34,079 nt of DNA, taken from positions 1 through 34,079 of the forward strand of contig JADGIG010000041.1 of assembly GCA_018985235.1 (NCBI GenBank), written 5' to 3'. The stretch comes from Sanchytrium tribonematis. Its lineage: Eukaryota > Sanchytriomycota > Sanchytriomycetes > Sanchytriales > Sanchytriaceae. A program made the translations under genes and the position numbers. Each line of letters begins with the position of its first letter. The first letter of the stretch is position 1. The notes under the pieces were generated by a model. The model ran no database searches. It saw nothing but the letters and a program-made list of their open reading frames with translations, and had not been told where the DNA came from. Of the stretch, positions 1 through 8,997 are shown in pieces.

Positions 1-6
1 CCTAGG

Positions 7-624
7 ATGCGAAATTTTCTGTTGTTTGGTCCAGGTGGCTGTGGGAAAGGAACTATTGCAAGAAAACTAACTGAAACTTATGCTATTACTCATGTGTCTT
101 TAGGCGATATCCTTAGAAAGTCTACTAATCATCATATTCAAAATACAATTAAAAAAGGTCTTCTTGTAAATAACGAGATTGTTTTTGCTGAGTTAAATTT
201 GCACTTGCGTAGATGTAATTTGTTAGATGGATTTCCAAGAACCATTGAACAATTTCAGTCAATGATTTCGAGGAAATGGAAGATTGATTGTGTACTGAAT
301 ATTCAATTAGAAACTGATGTTATTGTGAAGCGCTTGCAATATCGCAGAATCCATCCTTCATCAGGTAGAATTTACCATCTTAAATTCAATCCTCCAAAGA
401 TCTCAGGTAAAGATGATTTTACTGGCGAGCCTTTGGTTCAGCGAGCAGATGACCAACATCATATTATAAAGAAAAGATTGAAAATTTATGATGAAATTAC
501 TTTACCGATTCTTGAAGAATGCGTGTCCTCGAAAATACCAGTTTACAACTTCAATTGTGAAACATCTGATCAAAATTACAATGAAATATGTAAGGTCTTA
601 GAAAATAAACTTAAAAGAATTTAA
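7..624 (+). CDS. Adenylate kinase, AK3-like (GTP:AMP phosphotransferase type)
   Basis: Catalyses reversible phosphoryl transfer between a nucleoside triphosphate and AMP. Seen: P-loop GPGGCGKGT at residues 8-16, the AMP-site stretch SLGDILR near residue 32, DGFPRT near residue 74, and a long-type LID with RRIHPSSGRIYHLKFNPP followed by DFTGEPLVQRADD. The LID wording is closest to the AK2/AK3 eukaryotic group, and AK3 works in the mitochondrial matrix on GTP. There are no zinc-binding cysteines in the LID. At 205 aa the length is normal for the family. The reading frame is open back to base 1, so the true start could lie left of the window. Its stop overlaps the stop of the convergent ASF1 gene. 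Confidence 0.88.
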   Translation: MRNFLLFGPGGCGKGTIARKLTETYAITHVSLGDILRKSTNHHIQNTIKKGLLVNNEIVFAELNLHLRRCNLLDGFPRTIEQFQSMISRKWKIDCVLNIQLETDVIVKRLQYRRIHPSSGRIYHLKFNPPKISGKDDFTGEPLVQRADDQHHIIKKRLKIYDEITLPILEECVSSKIPVYNFNCETSDQNYNEICKVLENKLKRI

Positions 625-1160
625 ATGTTTACTGATCCAATATTCATAGCGCCTCCACTATTACTCGCGTTGTCCTGCCAGTCAATCTGTTTTCTTGTAA
701 CTCTAGGTTTATCACTGTGAATTACTCTCACAAGGTCAGAAACTACAGGATGATTTTGCGGAAAGACGAATGATAATTGGCCGTTCTCGTCTTCCTCAAA
801 TGGTATTTCGTATTTATAAGTCGTATTGACATAATAGCCAATATGGCAAAATTCTTGATCAGAGTAGCTTAACGTTAATGTTAATACTTGAACACCATAC
901 ACTAATTCAGCAGGGATACCTTCAAGTGTTGGTGGATCGCAAATCAAGGCGAATTCGCCAATTCCTTGTGGAATAGGTCCAATACTCAAATCATCTAATT
1001 CTCGGTCAAATTTAGGCTGCTGTGGATCAAAAACATAGGTAACTTTAAAATTTACATCATTTTGTAGACACTCTATAGCATTAAACTTGATTTTCATTTC
1101 AATCGAGTCTGAGAAATTTTTGCGCTCGTGATTGAATGCAATTTCTAAAATGTGAATCAT
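621..1160 (-). CDS. ASF1: Histone chaperone ASF1
   Basis: ASF1 binds the H3-H4 dimer and passes it to other chaperones during replication-coupled and replication-independent nucleosome assembly. Family signatures seen in order: ELDDLSIGPIP, then CDPPTLEGIPAELVYGVQVL, GYYVNTTY near residue 108, and KPRVTRKQIDW near residue 151. These match the conserved immunoglobulin-like core. The N-terminus begins directly with the first beta strand, so the core looks complete. The C-terminal tail after the core is only about 20 residues and lacks the long acidic tail of yeast ASF1. The stop codon overlaps that of the convergent adenylate kinase. The ATG is preceded by an ACCCCTTTT stretch. Confidence 0.9.
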   Translation of the reverse strand: MIHILEIAFNHERKNFSDSIEMKIKFNAIECLQNDVNFKVTYVFDPQQPKFDRELDDLSIGPIPQGIGEFALICDPPTLEGIPAELVYGVQVLTLTLSYSDQEFCHIGYYVNTTYKYEIPFEEDENGQLSFVFPQNHPVVSDLVRVIHSDKPRVTRKQIDWQDNASNSGGAMNIGSVNI

Positions 1161-1191
1161 AAAAGGGGTAAATTTTTTTTTTCAAATTTAA

Positions 1192-1326
1192 TCATTTATT
1201 TTTTTCAAAAAAATATGGCAAGTAATTTGTGCTGTTAATAACACTTAAAGGAGCGTGTAATTCGAGCACTGCATGAGAATCATAAGGAGCGCCAGCTAAT
1301 TTGCAATGAGATGTAGAAACGTGCAT
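1192..1326 (-). CDS. Small ORF, 44 aa, unrecognised
   Basis: A 44-residue ORF fills most of the 205 bp between the desaturase stop and the ASF1 start, on the same strand as both. It runs from ATG to TGA, starts MHVSTSHCKLAGAPYDSHAV and ends YFFEKNK. The composition is balanced and protein-like, not the K/N/I/F mix of random AT-rich DNA. No homology is recognised. In such a compact genome a real micro-gene is plausible, but chance is not excluded. Confidence 0.33.
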   Translation of the reverse strand: MHVSTSHCKLAGAPYDSHAVLELHAPLSVINSTNYLPYFFEKNK

Positions 1327-1365
1327 TAAAATAAAATATTTGTTTTAAAAAATTATCTGATTTAT

Positions 1366-2464
1366 TCAAGCAGTTATCTTTCTACCCGTAAAATGGGCTT
1401 CTTCATCCCTTCCTAATCTTGATTGAGGGCCAAGGTCCTTGTGAGTTATAAATTCAATTAAGACGTTAATCCAAGAATTATGGTATTTCAATGGGGCATA
1501 AAATTCGTTCGCAATTTTGTTGACTTTTGGTAAATTTGTCCACGGCACTCTCATAAAGTCGTGATGCTCATTGCTTCGTTAATAGGAATTACTGATAACC
1601 CACGTTAAACCAAAATTGATTCATCCAACCATAATAACTGTAGGTTTCCTGGCCACTATCGAATGTGAAATGCTCTTGAATGAAATGTGCGGCACCCGGA
1701 TGACAGCCAAATCCTAGTAGGAGACTGAGTGTCATATAGATAAATGGCTTATAACCAAACGTATTATACATTATCAAATCGTTCAAGATGCAAAAAATCC
1801 AGTTATATATTTCCCATTTCGTTGGCTGCTTTTGCATTGCAGCGCCTCTCAACACATACCAAAATGAATACAAACACATCCAAATAAATTTTAAAATTGT
1901 GTTGCCTTTTACTAATTTCCATTCGAAATCTAGAGGCAAGTCTGGATCCTTGGAAGTAACGCCTTGAAAAGTATGATGCATCAGGTGATATCTCTTGAAG
2001 GAAGCAGCGATTGGAAAAACAATCACACTATTAGCAAGGAAACTAACAAGGCGGTTACCTAGAGCTGACTCAGCAGCAAGATTATGGGCACATTCATGGA
2101 TAGCTAGCCCGGCTATGCTTGTCACCGTTCCACCAACGACGTATGCTGCAATGACAATTACCACATAGCTTGGCTCATAATAGTTAATGAAAGACATAGC
2201 AAGTAGTTGAATTCCTAATAAAATCATGCAGTAATATTTTGTAAATGGTTCTATTCCATATAGCTTAGTTATTTCTGGATGTTTCTTTAAGATCTCATGT
2301 TTTCTCTTCAAGTGCGGCTCATCCCACTTATCGATAGCAATACCTTTATCTTTATAAGGAATTGAGCGATTCCATTCACCTAAATAAAGAGGATGTCTTG
2401 GATCTTTCTGACTAGTCTTAGGTGTAGTAAATGAATCTACTCTCTGACGAACACCTTGATTCAT
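1366..2464 (-). CDS. Sphingolipid delta-4 desaturase (dihydroceramide desaturase), two exons
   Basis: Introduces the delta-4 double bond into dihydroceramide at the endoplasmic reticulum. Two exons, 2464-1593 and 1573-1366, give 359 aa. The N-terminus has the DEGS-type stretch EPHLKRKHEILKKHPEITKL. The histidine boxes of a di-iron membrane desaturase follow: HECAHN near residue 124, HLMHH near residue 160, and NVGYHNEHHDF at the exon junction, then VPWTNLPKVNKIANEFY. Several hydrophobic segments flank the boxes. Removing the 19 nt at 1574-1592 joins GYH to NEHH exactly in frame. Without splicing the protein stops at once and loses the third histidine box. It is divergent to the ubiquitin protease gene. 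Confidence 0.9.
1574..1592 (-). other. 19-nt intron in the desaturase gene
   Basis: Minus-strand sequence GTAATTCCTATTAACGAAG. It begins GTA, ends AG, and carries TTAAC as a likely branch site. Removal restores the family-diagnostic junction GYH-NEHHDF. Retention gives an in-frame TAA directly after the donor. The length is not a multiple of three, so the gene works only if it is spliced. Confidence 0.85.
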
Positions 2465-2647
2465 TTGTTACACATTTAATCCCCAATTTGAAGCATCACA
2501 TAAACCGTCAGTTTCGGGGTTTTTAGAGCCAGAACCGCTATAAGTTGTTAGTGTCTTTGAATAGTGTTTAAATACTTTATTAACACTTTCTCCAAATTAA
2601 ATTCAAAGATTTTTAGGTGGCTTCGCTTCTCGAGAAATCTATCTTTT
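2465..2647. promoter_or_regulatory. Divergent intergenic region, desaturase / ubiquitin protease
   Basis: This 183 bp spacer separates the divergent ATGs of the desaturase and the ubiquitin protease, so it must hold both promoters. No distinct box is recognised. The frame upstream of 2648 stays open to 2561 without an ATG. Confidence 0.45.
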
Positions 2648-3946
2648 ATGACTCCAATTAGAAAAGAATCACTTCCACCTTCAAAATCTTTACCAGTTCT
2701 TAATTTAATGAATGTTCCTAAGCTGCCAAGAAGTTTTTCTAAGCTGTATTTGTGTGATAATGATCCTAAGGCTATCAAATTACAGCTTTCTTCAGTACTT
2801 TCTATACCGAACAAAAGGTGGGAATTTTTGAATCAAAATAAGGACTTCGGACTTATAAATGGAGCAGTGGGAATTACAAACAATGGTAACACCTGCTTTA
2901 TGAACTCTACAATTCAGATGTTATTTCATATAAAAATTTTAAGTCAATACTTTATAAATGAAAGATATATCAGTGATCTTAACATCTATTCAGAAACCAA
3001 AGGAAACGTTGCGAAGTCCTTTGCCTCTTTGTTACGCTCTATGAATTCTTCTAAAGTAGTAAACGGGAAATCATTCAAAGACGAAATCTCGAAACATTTA
3101 GTTTACTTTGAAGGTTATGAAATGCACGATGCTCAGGAGTTCTTAATTAACTTACTTGATGCTTTAAGCGAAGATCTTAATAGGGCTTTTTCTAAAATAC
3201 ATAAAGTGAATTTTGATATTCTTGAAAAGCAAGAAGATTCCCTAACGCCAGAAAACAAAGCAAAGTTGGACTGGAATAAGTATCAATGTGTGCACCGTAG
3301 CTTAATCTTCGATTTATTTGGCGGACAATTTGAAAGCTCTATAATTTGTAAAAAGTGTTATAATAAGACTTATTCATTTGACATGTTTTGGGACATTTCG
3401 CTTCCCATGAAGTCCAGGAAAATCGGAAACTCCGACCTAAATGAATGTCTAGATTCTTTTGTGGAAGTCGAAGAAATGGAGTATCACTGCTCCAAATGCG
3501 GGCATTTGAAAGGCGACAAGCAGCAGTTGATATACAAATGGCCAGCGATTCTGATGTGCCATTTAAAAAGATTCTCTTATATGCTGGGGTGGAACAAAAA
3601 TACTTCCGACATAAAATTACCGATGTATCTCAGTACAATTAATTACTCCTCAAAAATAAAAGGATCAGATTCTGATGTCAACTATATAATTATTTCAATA
3701 ATTTGCCACTATGGGTCTCTGGATTCGGGCCATTATATTGCGTATTGCTACGATAATCAGGATGTTAAGTGGTACTGCTTAAATGACGAAGATGTTTCAG
3801 AATATATCATAAAGTTACACAAAAGAGGCCCATCTTTTGAATTTAGGAAAAAAAAGCGGGACGCAAAAGAAGAGGAATTTATCAAAGATTTGGGGAAACA
3901 TGCCTACATTGTTGTTTATCAAAAATCCGACATTTTAAAAGATTAA
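2648..3946 (+). CDS. Ubiquitin-specific protease (USP/UBP, peptidase C19)
   Basis: Removes ubiquitin from proteins. Seen in order: catalytic cysteine box NNGNTCFMNSTIQMLF; HDAQEFLINLLDAL; SLIFDLFGGQFESSIICKKC, the start of the zinc ribbon; its second half YHCSKCGHLKGD; PAILMCHLKRFSY; and the catalytic histidine box YGSLDSGHYIAYCYD with WYCLNDEDVSE after it. All catalytic landmarks are present, so the enzyme should be active. The domain wording resembles the Doa4/USP2/USP8 class more than Ubp8, but the exact paralogue is unclear. The first ATG in frame is at 2648 (432 aa); 2564 offers only GTG. The stop lies 8 bp from the convergent GrpE stop. Confidence 0.85.
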   Translation: MTPIRKESLPPSKSLPVLNLMNVPKLPRSFSKLYLCDNDPKAIKLQLSSVLSIPNKRWEFLNQNKDFGLINGAVGITNNGNTCFMNSTIQMLFHIKILSQYFINERYISDLNIYSETKGNVAKSFASLLRSMNSSKVVNGKSFKDEISKHLVYFEGYEMHDAQEFLINLLDALSEDLNRAFSKIHKVNFDILEKQEDSLTPENKAKLDWNKYQCVHRSLIFDLFGGQFESSIICKKCYNKTYSFDMFWDISLPMKSRKIGNSDLNECLDSFVEVEEMEYHCSKCGHLKGDKQQLIYKWPAILMCHLKRFSYMLGWNKNTSDIKLPMYLSTINYSSKIKGSDSDVNYIIISIICHYGSLDSGHYIAYCYDNQDVKWYCLNDEDVSEYIIKLHKRGPSFEFRKKKRDAKEEEFIKDLGKHAYIVVYQKSDILKD

Positions 3947-3954
3947 TTGGTAAT

Positions 3955-4530
3955 TTACTTTTTCACAACCCCGACTTTAGCAGCGCGTAGGACCCGATCA
4001 TTTAACTGAAAGCCCACGGTCTCTACAACACCAATAGATCCGTCATCATGTTGAGTGTGATTCATTTGATAGACAGCCTCGTGTAAATCGTGATTAAACT
4101 TTTCACCCACTTTCGGATCAATCAAATGTAAATTATGATTCTTGAAAACAGAAATCATCTGCTTCCTAATCATTTCGAATCCTTCTGATTGTCTCTCCGA
4201 TAGCTCGCCTGCATTAGTGTGCTTTATCGCGATAAGTAATGTATCATATACCGTAAATAAATCTTTTGCAAAGGGCTGCGCTGCAAATAGCTTTGCTTTT
4301 TTAATCTCATTTGATTGTCTCTCTTGGGTTAGTCTCAAATCATTCTTTAGTTCTAAGTATTGCTGTCTTAGTGCCGCAAACTTCTCATCAAGTTCCAAGT
4401 ATTTTGCTTTGTATTCATTTTCATTAATGTTTTGATTTGAAGAGGGACGATCAATTATACTTTCATTTAAAATCGCCTTTTTTTGATTTCTGACAATATT
4501 TCGAATAGAATTGCCAAAGCAAAAGATCAT
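3955..4530 (-). CDS. MGE1: Mitochondrial GrpE nucleotide exchange factor
   Basis: GrpE releases ADP from mitochondrial HSP70 and drives its folding and import cycle. Seen: a basic N-terminus (MIFCFGNSIRNIVRNQKK) that looks like a targeting signal, a long charged coiled coil at about residues 40-90, and the GrpE head signature FNHDLHEAVYQ followed by GSIGVVETVGFQLNDRVLRAAKVGVVK at the C-terminus. Length 191 aa is typical. The start is taken as the ATG at 4530 because the longer frame begins only with TTG. An AAAGGGGTAGTG stretch abuts this ATG. The gene lies 41 bp downstream of HSP70 in the same direction. Confidence 0.9.
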   Translation of the reverse strand: MIFCFGNSIRNIVRNQKKAILNESIIDRPSSNQNINENEYKAKYLELDEKFAALRQQYLELKNDLRLTQERQSNEIKKAKLFAAQPFAKDLFTVYDTLLIAIKHTNAGELSERQSEGFEMIRKQMISVFKNHNLHLIDPKVGEKFNHDLHEAVYQMNHTQHDDGSIGVVETVGFQLNDRVLRAAKVGVVKK

Positions 4531-4571
4531 CACTACCCCTTTAAACAAAAATATCAAATCAATATTTATTT

Positions 4572-6536
4572 TTAATCAACTTCCTCAATTGTGGGCCCTT
4601 GTGAAGTAGATCCAGTGTTTGGAGTGGATCCAGCACCTGGAAATCCACCAGGCATGTTGGGCATACCACCAGGCATACCTCCCTGACCTTGACCAGCTTG
4701 TGCGTAAAGTTTCTGCATAATTGGGTTGGCAACACCTTCCAATTCCTTCTTTTTAGCTTCGTACGCGTCTTTTTTCTCAGATGGATGAGCATCTAACCAA
4801 GAAATAGTTTCGTTAATTTTCTGGTCCAATGCGTCCTTGTCTTGAGGCGTGAATTTGTCTTTCAGGTTGTCTTCACCCATTGTATTTCTTAAGGAGTAAG
4901 CGTAACTTTCCAAACCATTCTTTGCTTCGATTCTTTCTTTCGCTTCTTTATCCTCATTTTTGTACTTCTCGGCGTCAGCCACCATTCGCTCGATATCATC
5001 TTTTGATAATCTACCTTTATCGTTGGTGATAGTGATTTTGTTACTTTTGCCAGTTGTCTTGTCTACAGCAGCTACGTTTAAGATACCGTTTGCATCCAAA
5101 TCAAATGTCACTTCAATTTGCGGAACACCGCGTGGTGCTGGAGGGATACCAGTAAGTTCGAACTTTCCAAGATTATGATTGTCGGCTGTTCTTGCCCTTT
5201 CTCCTTCGAATACTTGGATCATAACCCCCGGTTGGTTATCAGCATAGGTAGAGAAGATTTCAGATTTTTTGGTTGGGATAGTAGAATTTCTTTTAATTAA
5301 AACTGTCATTACTCCTCCAGCGGTTTCAATACCCAAAGATAATGGAGTAACATCCAACAATAAAAGGTCTTGAGTCTTCTCTGATTGTACACCGCTCAAG
5401 ATGGCTGCTTGGACAGCAGCTCCATAAGCTACAGCCTCATCTGGGTTGATAGACTTGCAAGGCTCTTTACCATTGAAAAAGTCAGTGACTAATTTCTGAA
5501 CCTTAGGAATACGAGTAGATCCACCAACTAGTACAATCTCATCCACGGCACCTTTATCAATCTTTGAGTCTCTCAACACTTTATCAACTGGATCAATCGT
5601 AGATCTAAATAAGTCAGCGCACATTTCCTCAAATCTGGCTCTTGTGATTGAAGTGTAAAAATCAACACCCTCAAAAAGGGAATCAATCTCAATTGATGCT
5701 TGTGTCGCAGCAGATAAGGTTCTTTTAGCTCTTTCGCAAGCAGTTCTCAATCTTCTTAAAGATCTTGAATTTCCAGATAAATCTTTCTTGTGCTTACGTT
5801 TAAATTCTTCGACGAAATGATTAACAAGTCTATTATCAAAGTCTTCACCACCTAAGTGAGTATCACCTGCAGTAGCTTTTACCTCGAAAATGCCTTCTTC
5901 GATTGTCAACAATGACACGTCAAACGTACCTCCACCCAAGTCGAAAATTAAGACATTTTTCTCTCCAGTGGTTTTTTTGTCTAAACCATACGCAATGGCA
6001 GCAGCAGTGGGTTCGTTAATGATTCTCAAAACATTTAGTCCCGCAATTGCACCAGCATCTTTGGTAGCTTGACGCTGGGAGTCATTAAAGTATGCAGGAA
6101 CAGTAACAACCGCATCCTTAACATCCTTTCCAATGAAAGCTTCGGCGGTTTGTCTCATTTTAGTTAATACCATTGAAGATATTTCTTCAGGGGAGAAGGT
6201 CTTAGCTTCACCTTTATATTGCACTTGAATATAAGGTTTGGTGTCTTTGTTGACAACTTTGAATGGCCAATGTTTCATATCGGATTGTACTTCGCTATCA
6301 GTGAATTTACGTCCAATCAATCGCTTTGCATCAAAAACGGTGTTCTCTGGGTTCATTGCAACTTGGTTTTTTGCGGCGTCTCCAATAAGTCGTTCATTTT
6401 CATTAAATGCAACATAAGAAGGAGTCGTTCTATTACCCTGATCATTAGCGATAATTTCAACACGATCATTTTGCCAGAAGCCAACACAAGAATATGTAGT
6501 TCCTAAATCAATACCAACAGCAGGTCCTTTACTCAT
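4572..6536 (-). CDS. Cytosolic HSP70 chaperone (SSA type)
   Basis: ATP-driven protein-folding chaperone. The three HSP70 signatures are present: [13 protein letters not shown] near the start, [14 protein letters not shown] near residue 195, and [16 protein letters not shown] near residue 335. The substrate-binding and lid domains follow, then a Gly/Met-rich tail with [13 protein letters not shown] and the terminal EEVD. The tail that binds TPR co-chaperones marks it as cytosolic or nuclear, not mitochondrial or ER. ATG 6536 gives 654 aa; a longer frame has only a TTG start. A perfect heat-shock element lies 54 bp upstream. The next gene on the strand is GrpE, the co-chaperone of the mitochondrial paralogue. 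Confidence 0.97.
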   Translation of the reverse strand: MSKGPAVGIDLGTTYSCVGFWQNDRVEIIANDQGNRTTPSYVAFNENERLIGDAAKNQVAMNPENTVFDAKRLIGRKFTDSEVQSDMKHWPFKVVNKDTKPYIQVQYKGEAKTFSPEEISSMVLTKMRQTAEAFIGKDVKDAVVTVPAYFNDSQRQATKDAGAIAGLNVLRIINEPTAAAIAYGLDKKTTGEKNVLIFDLGGGTFDVSLLTIEEGIFEVKATAGDTHLGGEDFDNRLVNHFVEEFKRKHKKDLSGNSRSLRRLRTACERAKRTLSAATQASIEIDSLFEGVDFYTSITRARFEEMCADLFRSTIDPVDKVLRDSKIDKGAVDEIVLVGGSTRIPKVQKLVTDFFNGKEPCKSINPDEAVAYGAAVQAAILSGVQSEKTQDLLLLDVTPLSLGIETAGGVMTVLIKRNSTIPTKKSEIFSTYADNQPGVMIQVFEGERARTADNHNLGKFELTGIPPAPRGVPQIEVTFDLDANGILNVAAVDKTTGKSNKITITNDKGRLSKDDIERMVADAEKYKNEDKEAKERIEAKNGLESYAYSLRNTMGEDNLKDKFTPQDKDALDQKINETISWLDAHPSEKKDAYEAKKKELEGVANPIMQKLYAQAGQGQGGMPGGMPNMPGGFPGAGSTPNTGSTSQGPTIEEVD

Positions 6537-6589
6537 ACAATAATTTGGGGACAATCTCCTATTTATTACAAAAAGATCACAAAAGACGT

Positions 6590-6602
6590 TTCTCGAAGAT
6601 TC
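6590..6602 (-). promoter_or_regulatory. Heat-shock element upstream of HSP70
   Basis: TTCTCGAAGATTC is a perfect three-unit alternating nTTCnnGAAnnTTCn site, 54 bp before the HSP70 ATG. A fourth, imperfect unit (GAC) adjoins on the left at the right spacing. HSF trimers bind such arrays, so heat induction of this gene is expected. Confidence 0.75.
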
Positions 6603-6650
6603 TTTGATTGGTGCCCTTTTTTGAATGTGTCACTGTATTTAAAAGATTTA

Positions 6651-8076
6651 TTATTTTTTCCAATTGTAGCTTGTTCTATCTCTCTTAACTCCAAAACGGT
6701 CTAAAAACTCATCCAAATTTGGGGGACCTCTACTTCCTGCAGCATATTTGGCGGGTTCAAGTCTCGAATTTTCGATTTGATGTAAGATAGGGCTAAAAAT
6801 TCTCCAAGATTCATCCAACTCATCGGAACGCACAAAGTTGGATTGATTGTGCGCCAAAGCGTCAAGAAAAAGTGACTCATAGGCTTCCGGAATTCTATGT
6901 TCCTTGAATTTTTGAGAATATGACAAATCTAATTCTGAAATTTCGGTTGAAAAATTCATAGTACCTGGTTTTTTGTTCATGATTTTCAAATAAACGCAAG
7001 GATTTGGCTGCAATCTAATAACAAGCTCATTTCTGGATAGTGTAGAGCCCTCGAATATGTTACAAGGAACATCCTTGAACTGGATTCGGATTTCCTGCTT
7101 TGATTCATTCAAGGCTTTTCCGGCTCTAATGATGAAAGGAACACCTAATTTAGCAAAGGATACCATTCCATCTTTCATTATTGACCCACAACGTAGTCGC
7201 TGAATAAGTGGCAGTCAAACTGTCATTTCGCACCGTGTCATCGTCGATATAACCTTTCATTTCACCATTTTCACTTTCGCAATATTGTCCAAGTAACGTG
7301 TCTTTCATTTCAACTTCGGGAATGCGTCTAAGAACTTTAACCTTTGCATCGCGAATATCATCAGACGCGATTGATTCAGGGTTTTCCATGCAAACAACTG
7401 TCAATAATTGAATGAGGTGATTTTGAACAACGTCTCTAATTATGCCATATTCATCAAAATAGCCACCTCGTCCCTCAGTCCCAAAACTCTCCTTTAAAAC
7501 GATTTGAACATTGTCTATATAATTGCATGACCACATAGATTGGAAAAATGAATTTGCAAATCTCAAAATTATTAGATTTTTGACCATTTCTTTACCCAAA
7601 AAATGGTCAATTCTATAAGTTTCTGACTCTTTCCAATTGTTAGATATGTCTTTTAAAAGATCTCTACAAGATTCCAAATCTTTTCCAAATGGTTTTTCAA
7701 TGATAATTATGGAATCTTTCCCACGGCAATATTTATCCAACTTTTCAGAAACAACTCCGAATACGTTTGGTGGTAAAGCTAAATAAAATATACTTTTATC
7801 AAAAGACTTAAGAGCGTCTGCCAACTTTTTGAAATCCTCATCTTTATCGTATTGTCCACATTTATAGCTCGAGGCCTTTTTAAACTCTTCTGAATAGTCT
7901 TTGTCTTTGATATTTTCTAAGATTTTAGAATAAAAATCCGCTTCACTTAATTTTGAACGGGCGTATCCAATAATTTTACCTTTCCAACCATGTTTCACCA
8001 AATTGTATAGCGATGGGAAAGTTTTCTTCTTGGCTAAATCACCACTCGCTCCAAACACAACGACAACCTCGCTCAT
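6651..8076 (-). CDS. ZWF1: Glucose-6-phosphate 1-dehydrogenase, two exons
   Basis: First enzyme of the oxidative pentose phosphate pathway: glucose-6-phosphate plus NADP+ to 6-phosphogluconolactone plus NADPH. Exons 8076-7164 and 7144-6651 give 468 aa, close to the usual 480-515. Seen: NADP fingerprint VVFGASGDLAKKKTFPSLYN at the N-terminus, the active-site motif YRIDHFLGKEMVKN near residue 155, then NNERWNGVPFIIRAGKALN, which is formed only across the splice junction, and QFKDVPCNIF. Retention of the 19 nt intron truncates the protein after NNERWNGILC. It is divergent to the unknown gene at 8146, with 69 bp between the two starts. Confidence 0.94.
7145..7163 (-). other. 19-nt intron in the G6PD gene
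   Basis: Minus-strand sequence GTATCCTTTGCTAAATTAG. It begins GTA and ends CTAAATTAG, with a likely branch site GCTAAAT. Removal joins WNG to VPFIIRAGKAL, a near-invariant G6PD segment. Retention gives an in-frame TAA inside the branch site. Confidence 0.88.
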
Positions 8077-8145
8077 TATTGATGTCTCAAAGTCTCCGTA
8101 TCGACGAAATAGTTTTATGTTCTGTTAAATATTACCCATCAAACA
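8077..8145. promoter_or_regulatory. Compact divergent promoter, G6PD / unknown gene
   Basis: Only 69 bp separate the two divergent ATGs, so both core promoters must overlap here. No recognised box is visible. Confidence 0.4.
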
Positions 8146-8959
8146 ATGTCAATGAATCTACACGTTCCAGGACATCTTTCTAATTCGAATGACACCATAT
8201 TTCAGCTGATTGATAGATTAGTTGATCTACTATTTTCTTTATTGATACTATTTGCGACTCCAACCCAATATGAGCTTGGCTCCCAAAGCTCAATTTACGA
8301 TCTAGAATTCTCAGACCCCTTAGACAAGAACAATAACATATCCAGCGGTGTTAATTTCTCCACTATCCAAGATCTTAGCAAAGAAACACTTTTGAGAAAT
8401 AGCAGAATATCAATTCCGAAATGTTTACCAATAGAAAACATTGGGATGATTTCAAATGATCAACTTAAAACTACATTGTCTGATTTTCGAGATTTATCGA
8501 AACAGCCGAGTACGCCTAATAAAAGTAGACCAAACGGAAATTTCAATCCTGCTAAATCCGAAAAAGGTTTACTTGGGGCAGAAAATTCGATTGCTGCAAT
8601 GGTGGATTTAAGGAAAAGGAGATCTCGTCCTGTAGCATTTCAACCTTTGACAAATAGTAAAGCATCACTAATACCATTATACGATGACCCTGAAATAGAT
8701 AAGGTTATTTCAATTGATACATTTAATCAGACTATCAACAATGAAGACGACATTGAAATTAGCACAATTTGCAAAATTGATAGTGAGTTTCAATCCAATG
8801 ACGAAAAAAATGATTTGAAATCAAAAATTGCTAGTTTAAGGTATTTCTTTATGATATAGGTATCGTACATTGAGCAAAGCCAAAAATTCACTTGCCAGAA
8901 ATAGAGCATTTGACAAGTCAAGAACTAAAACTTATCCTGGAAACAAAGAAACAATTTGA
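8146..8959 (+). CDS. Unrecognised protein, 264 aa, two exons
   Basis: No family is recognised. The predicted protein begins MSMNLHVPGHL and has a hydrophobic, possibly membrane or amphipathic, segment at about residues 20-40 (LIDRLVDLLFSLLILFATP). It continues as a polar, Ser/Asn-rich, probably disordered region with basic patches (RKRRSRPVAFQPLTN) and an acidic stretch. Exon 1 is 8146-8840; removing 19 nt gives exon 2 at 8860-8959, with a basic C-terminus RYRTLSKAKNSLARNRAFDK. Evidence for splicing is the match of the 19 nt to the other introns, plus the basic, non-random reading after it. Without splicing the protein ends at LRYFFMI. Convergent to homoisocitrate dehydrogenase. Confidence 0.65.
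8841..8859 (+). other. 19-nt intron in the unknown gene
   Basis: GTATTTCTTTATGATATAG: same length, GTA donor and N-T-R-A-NNN-AG end as the introns in the desaturase and G6PD genes. Removal extends the reading frame by 33 codons. Retention stops translation at the acceptor TAG. Confidence 0.65.
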
Positions 8960-8997
8960 AATCAAAAAATGGCATAGAGATTCGAAATATTTAATGT

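Noticed and set aside
4142-6506. Several plus-strand ORFs of 60-97 aa within GrpE and HSP70
   Set aside because: All are antisense shadows of strongly conserved coding sequence with low-complexity or chance composition.
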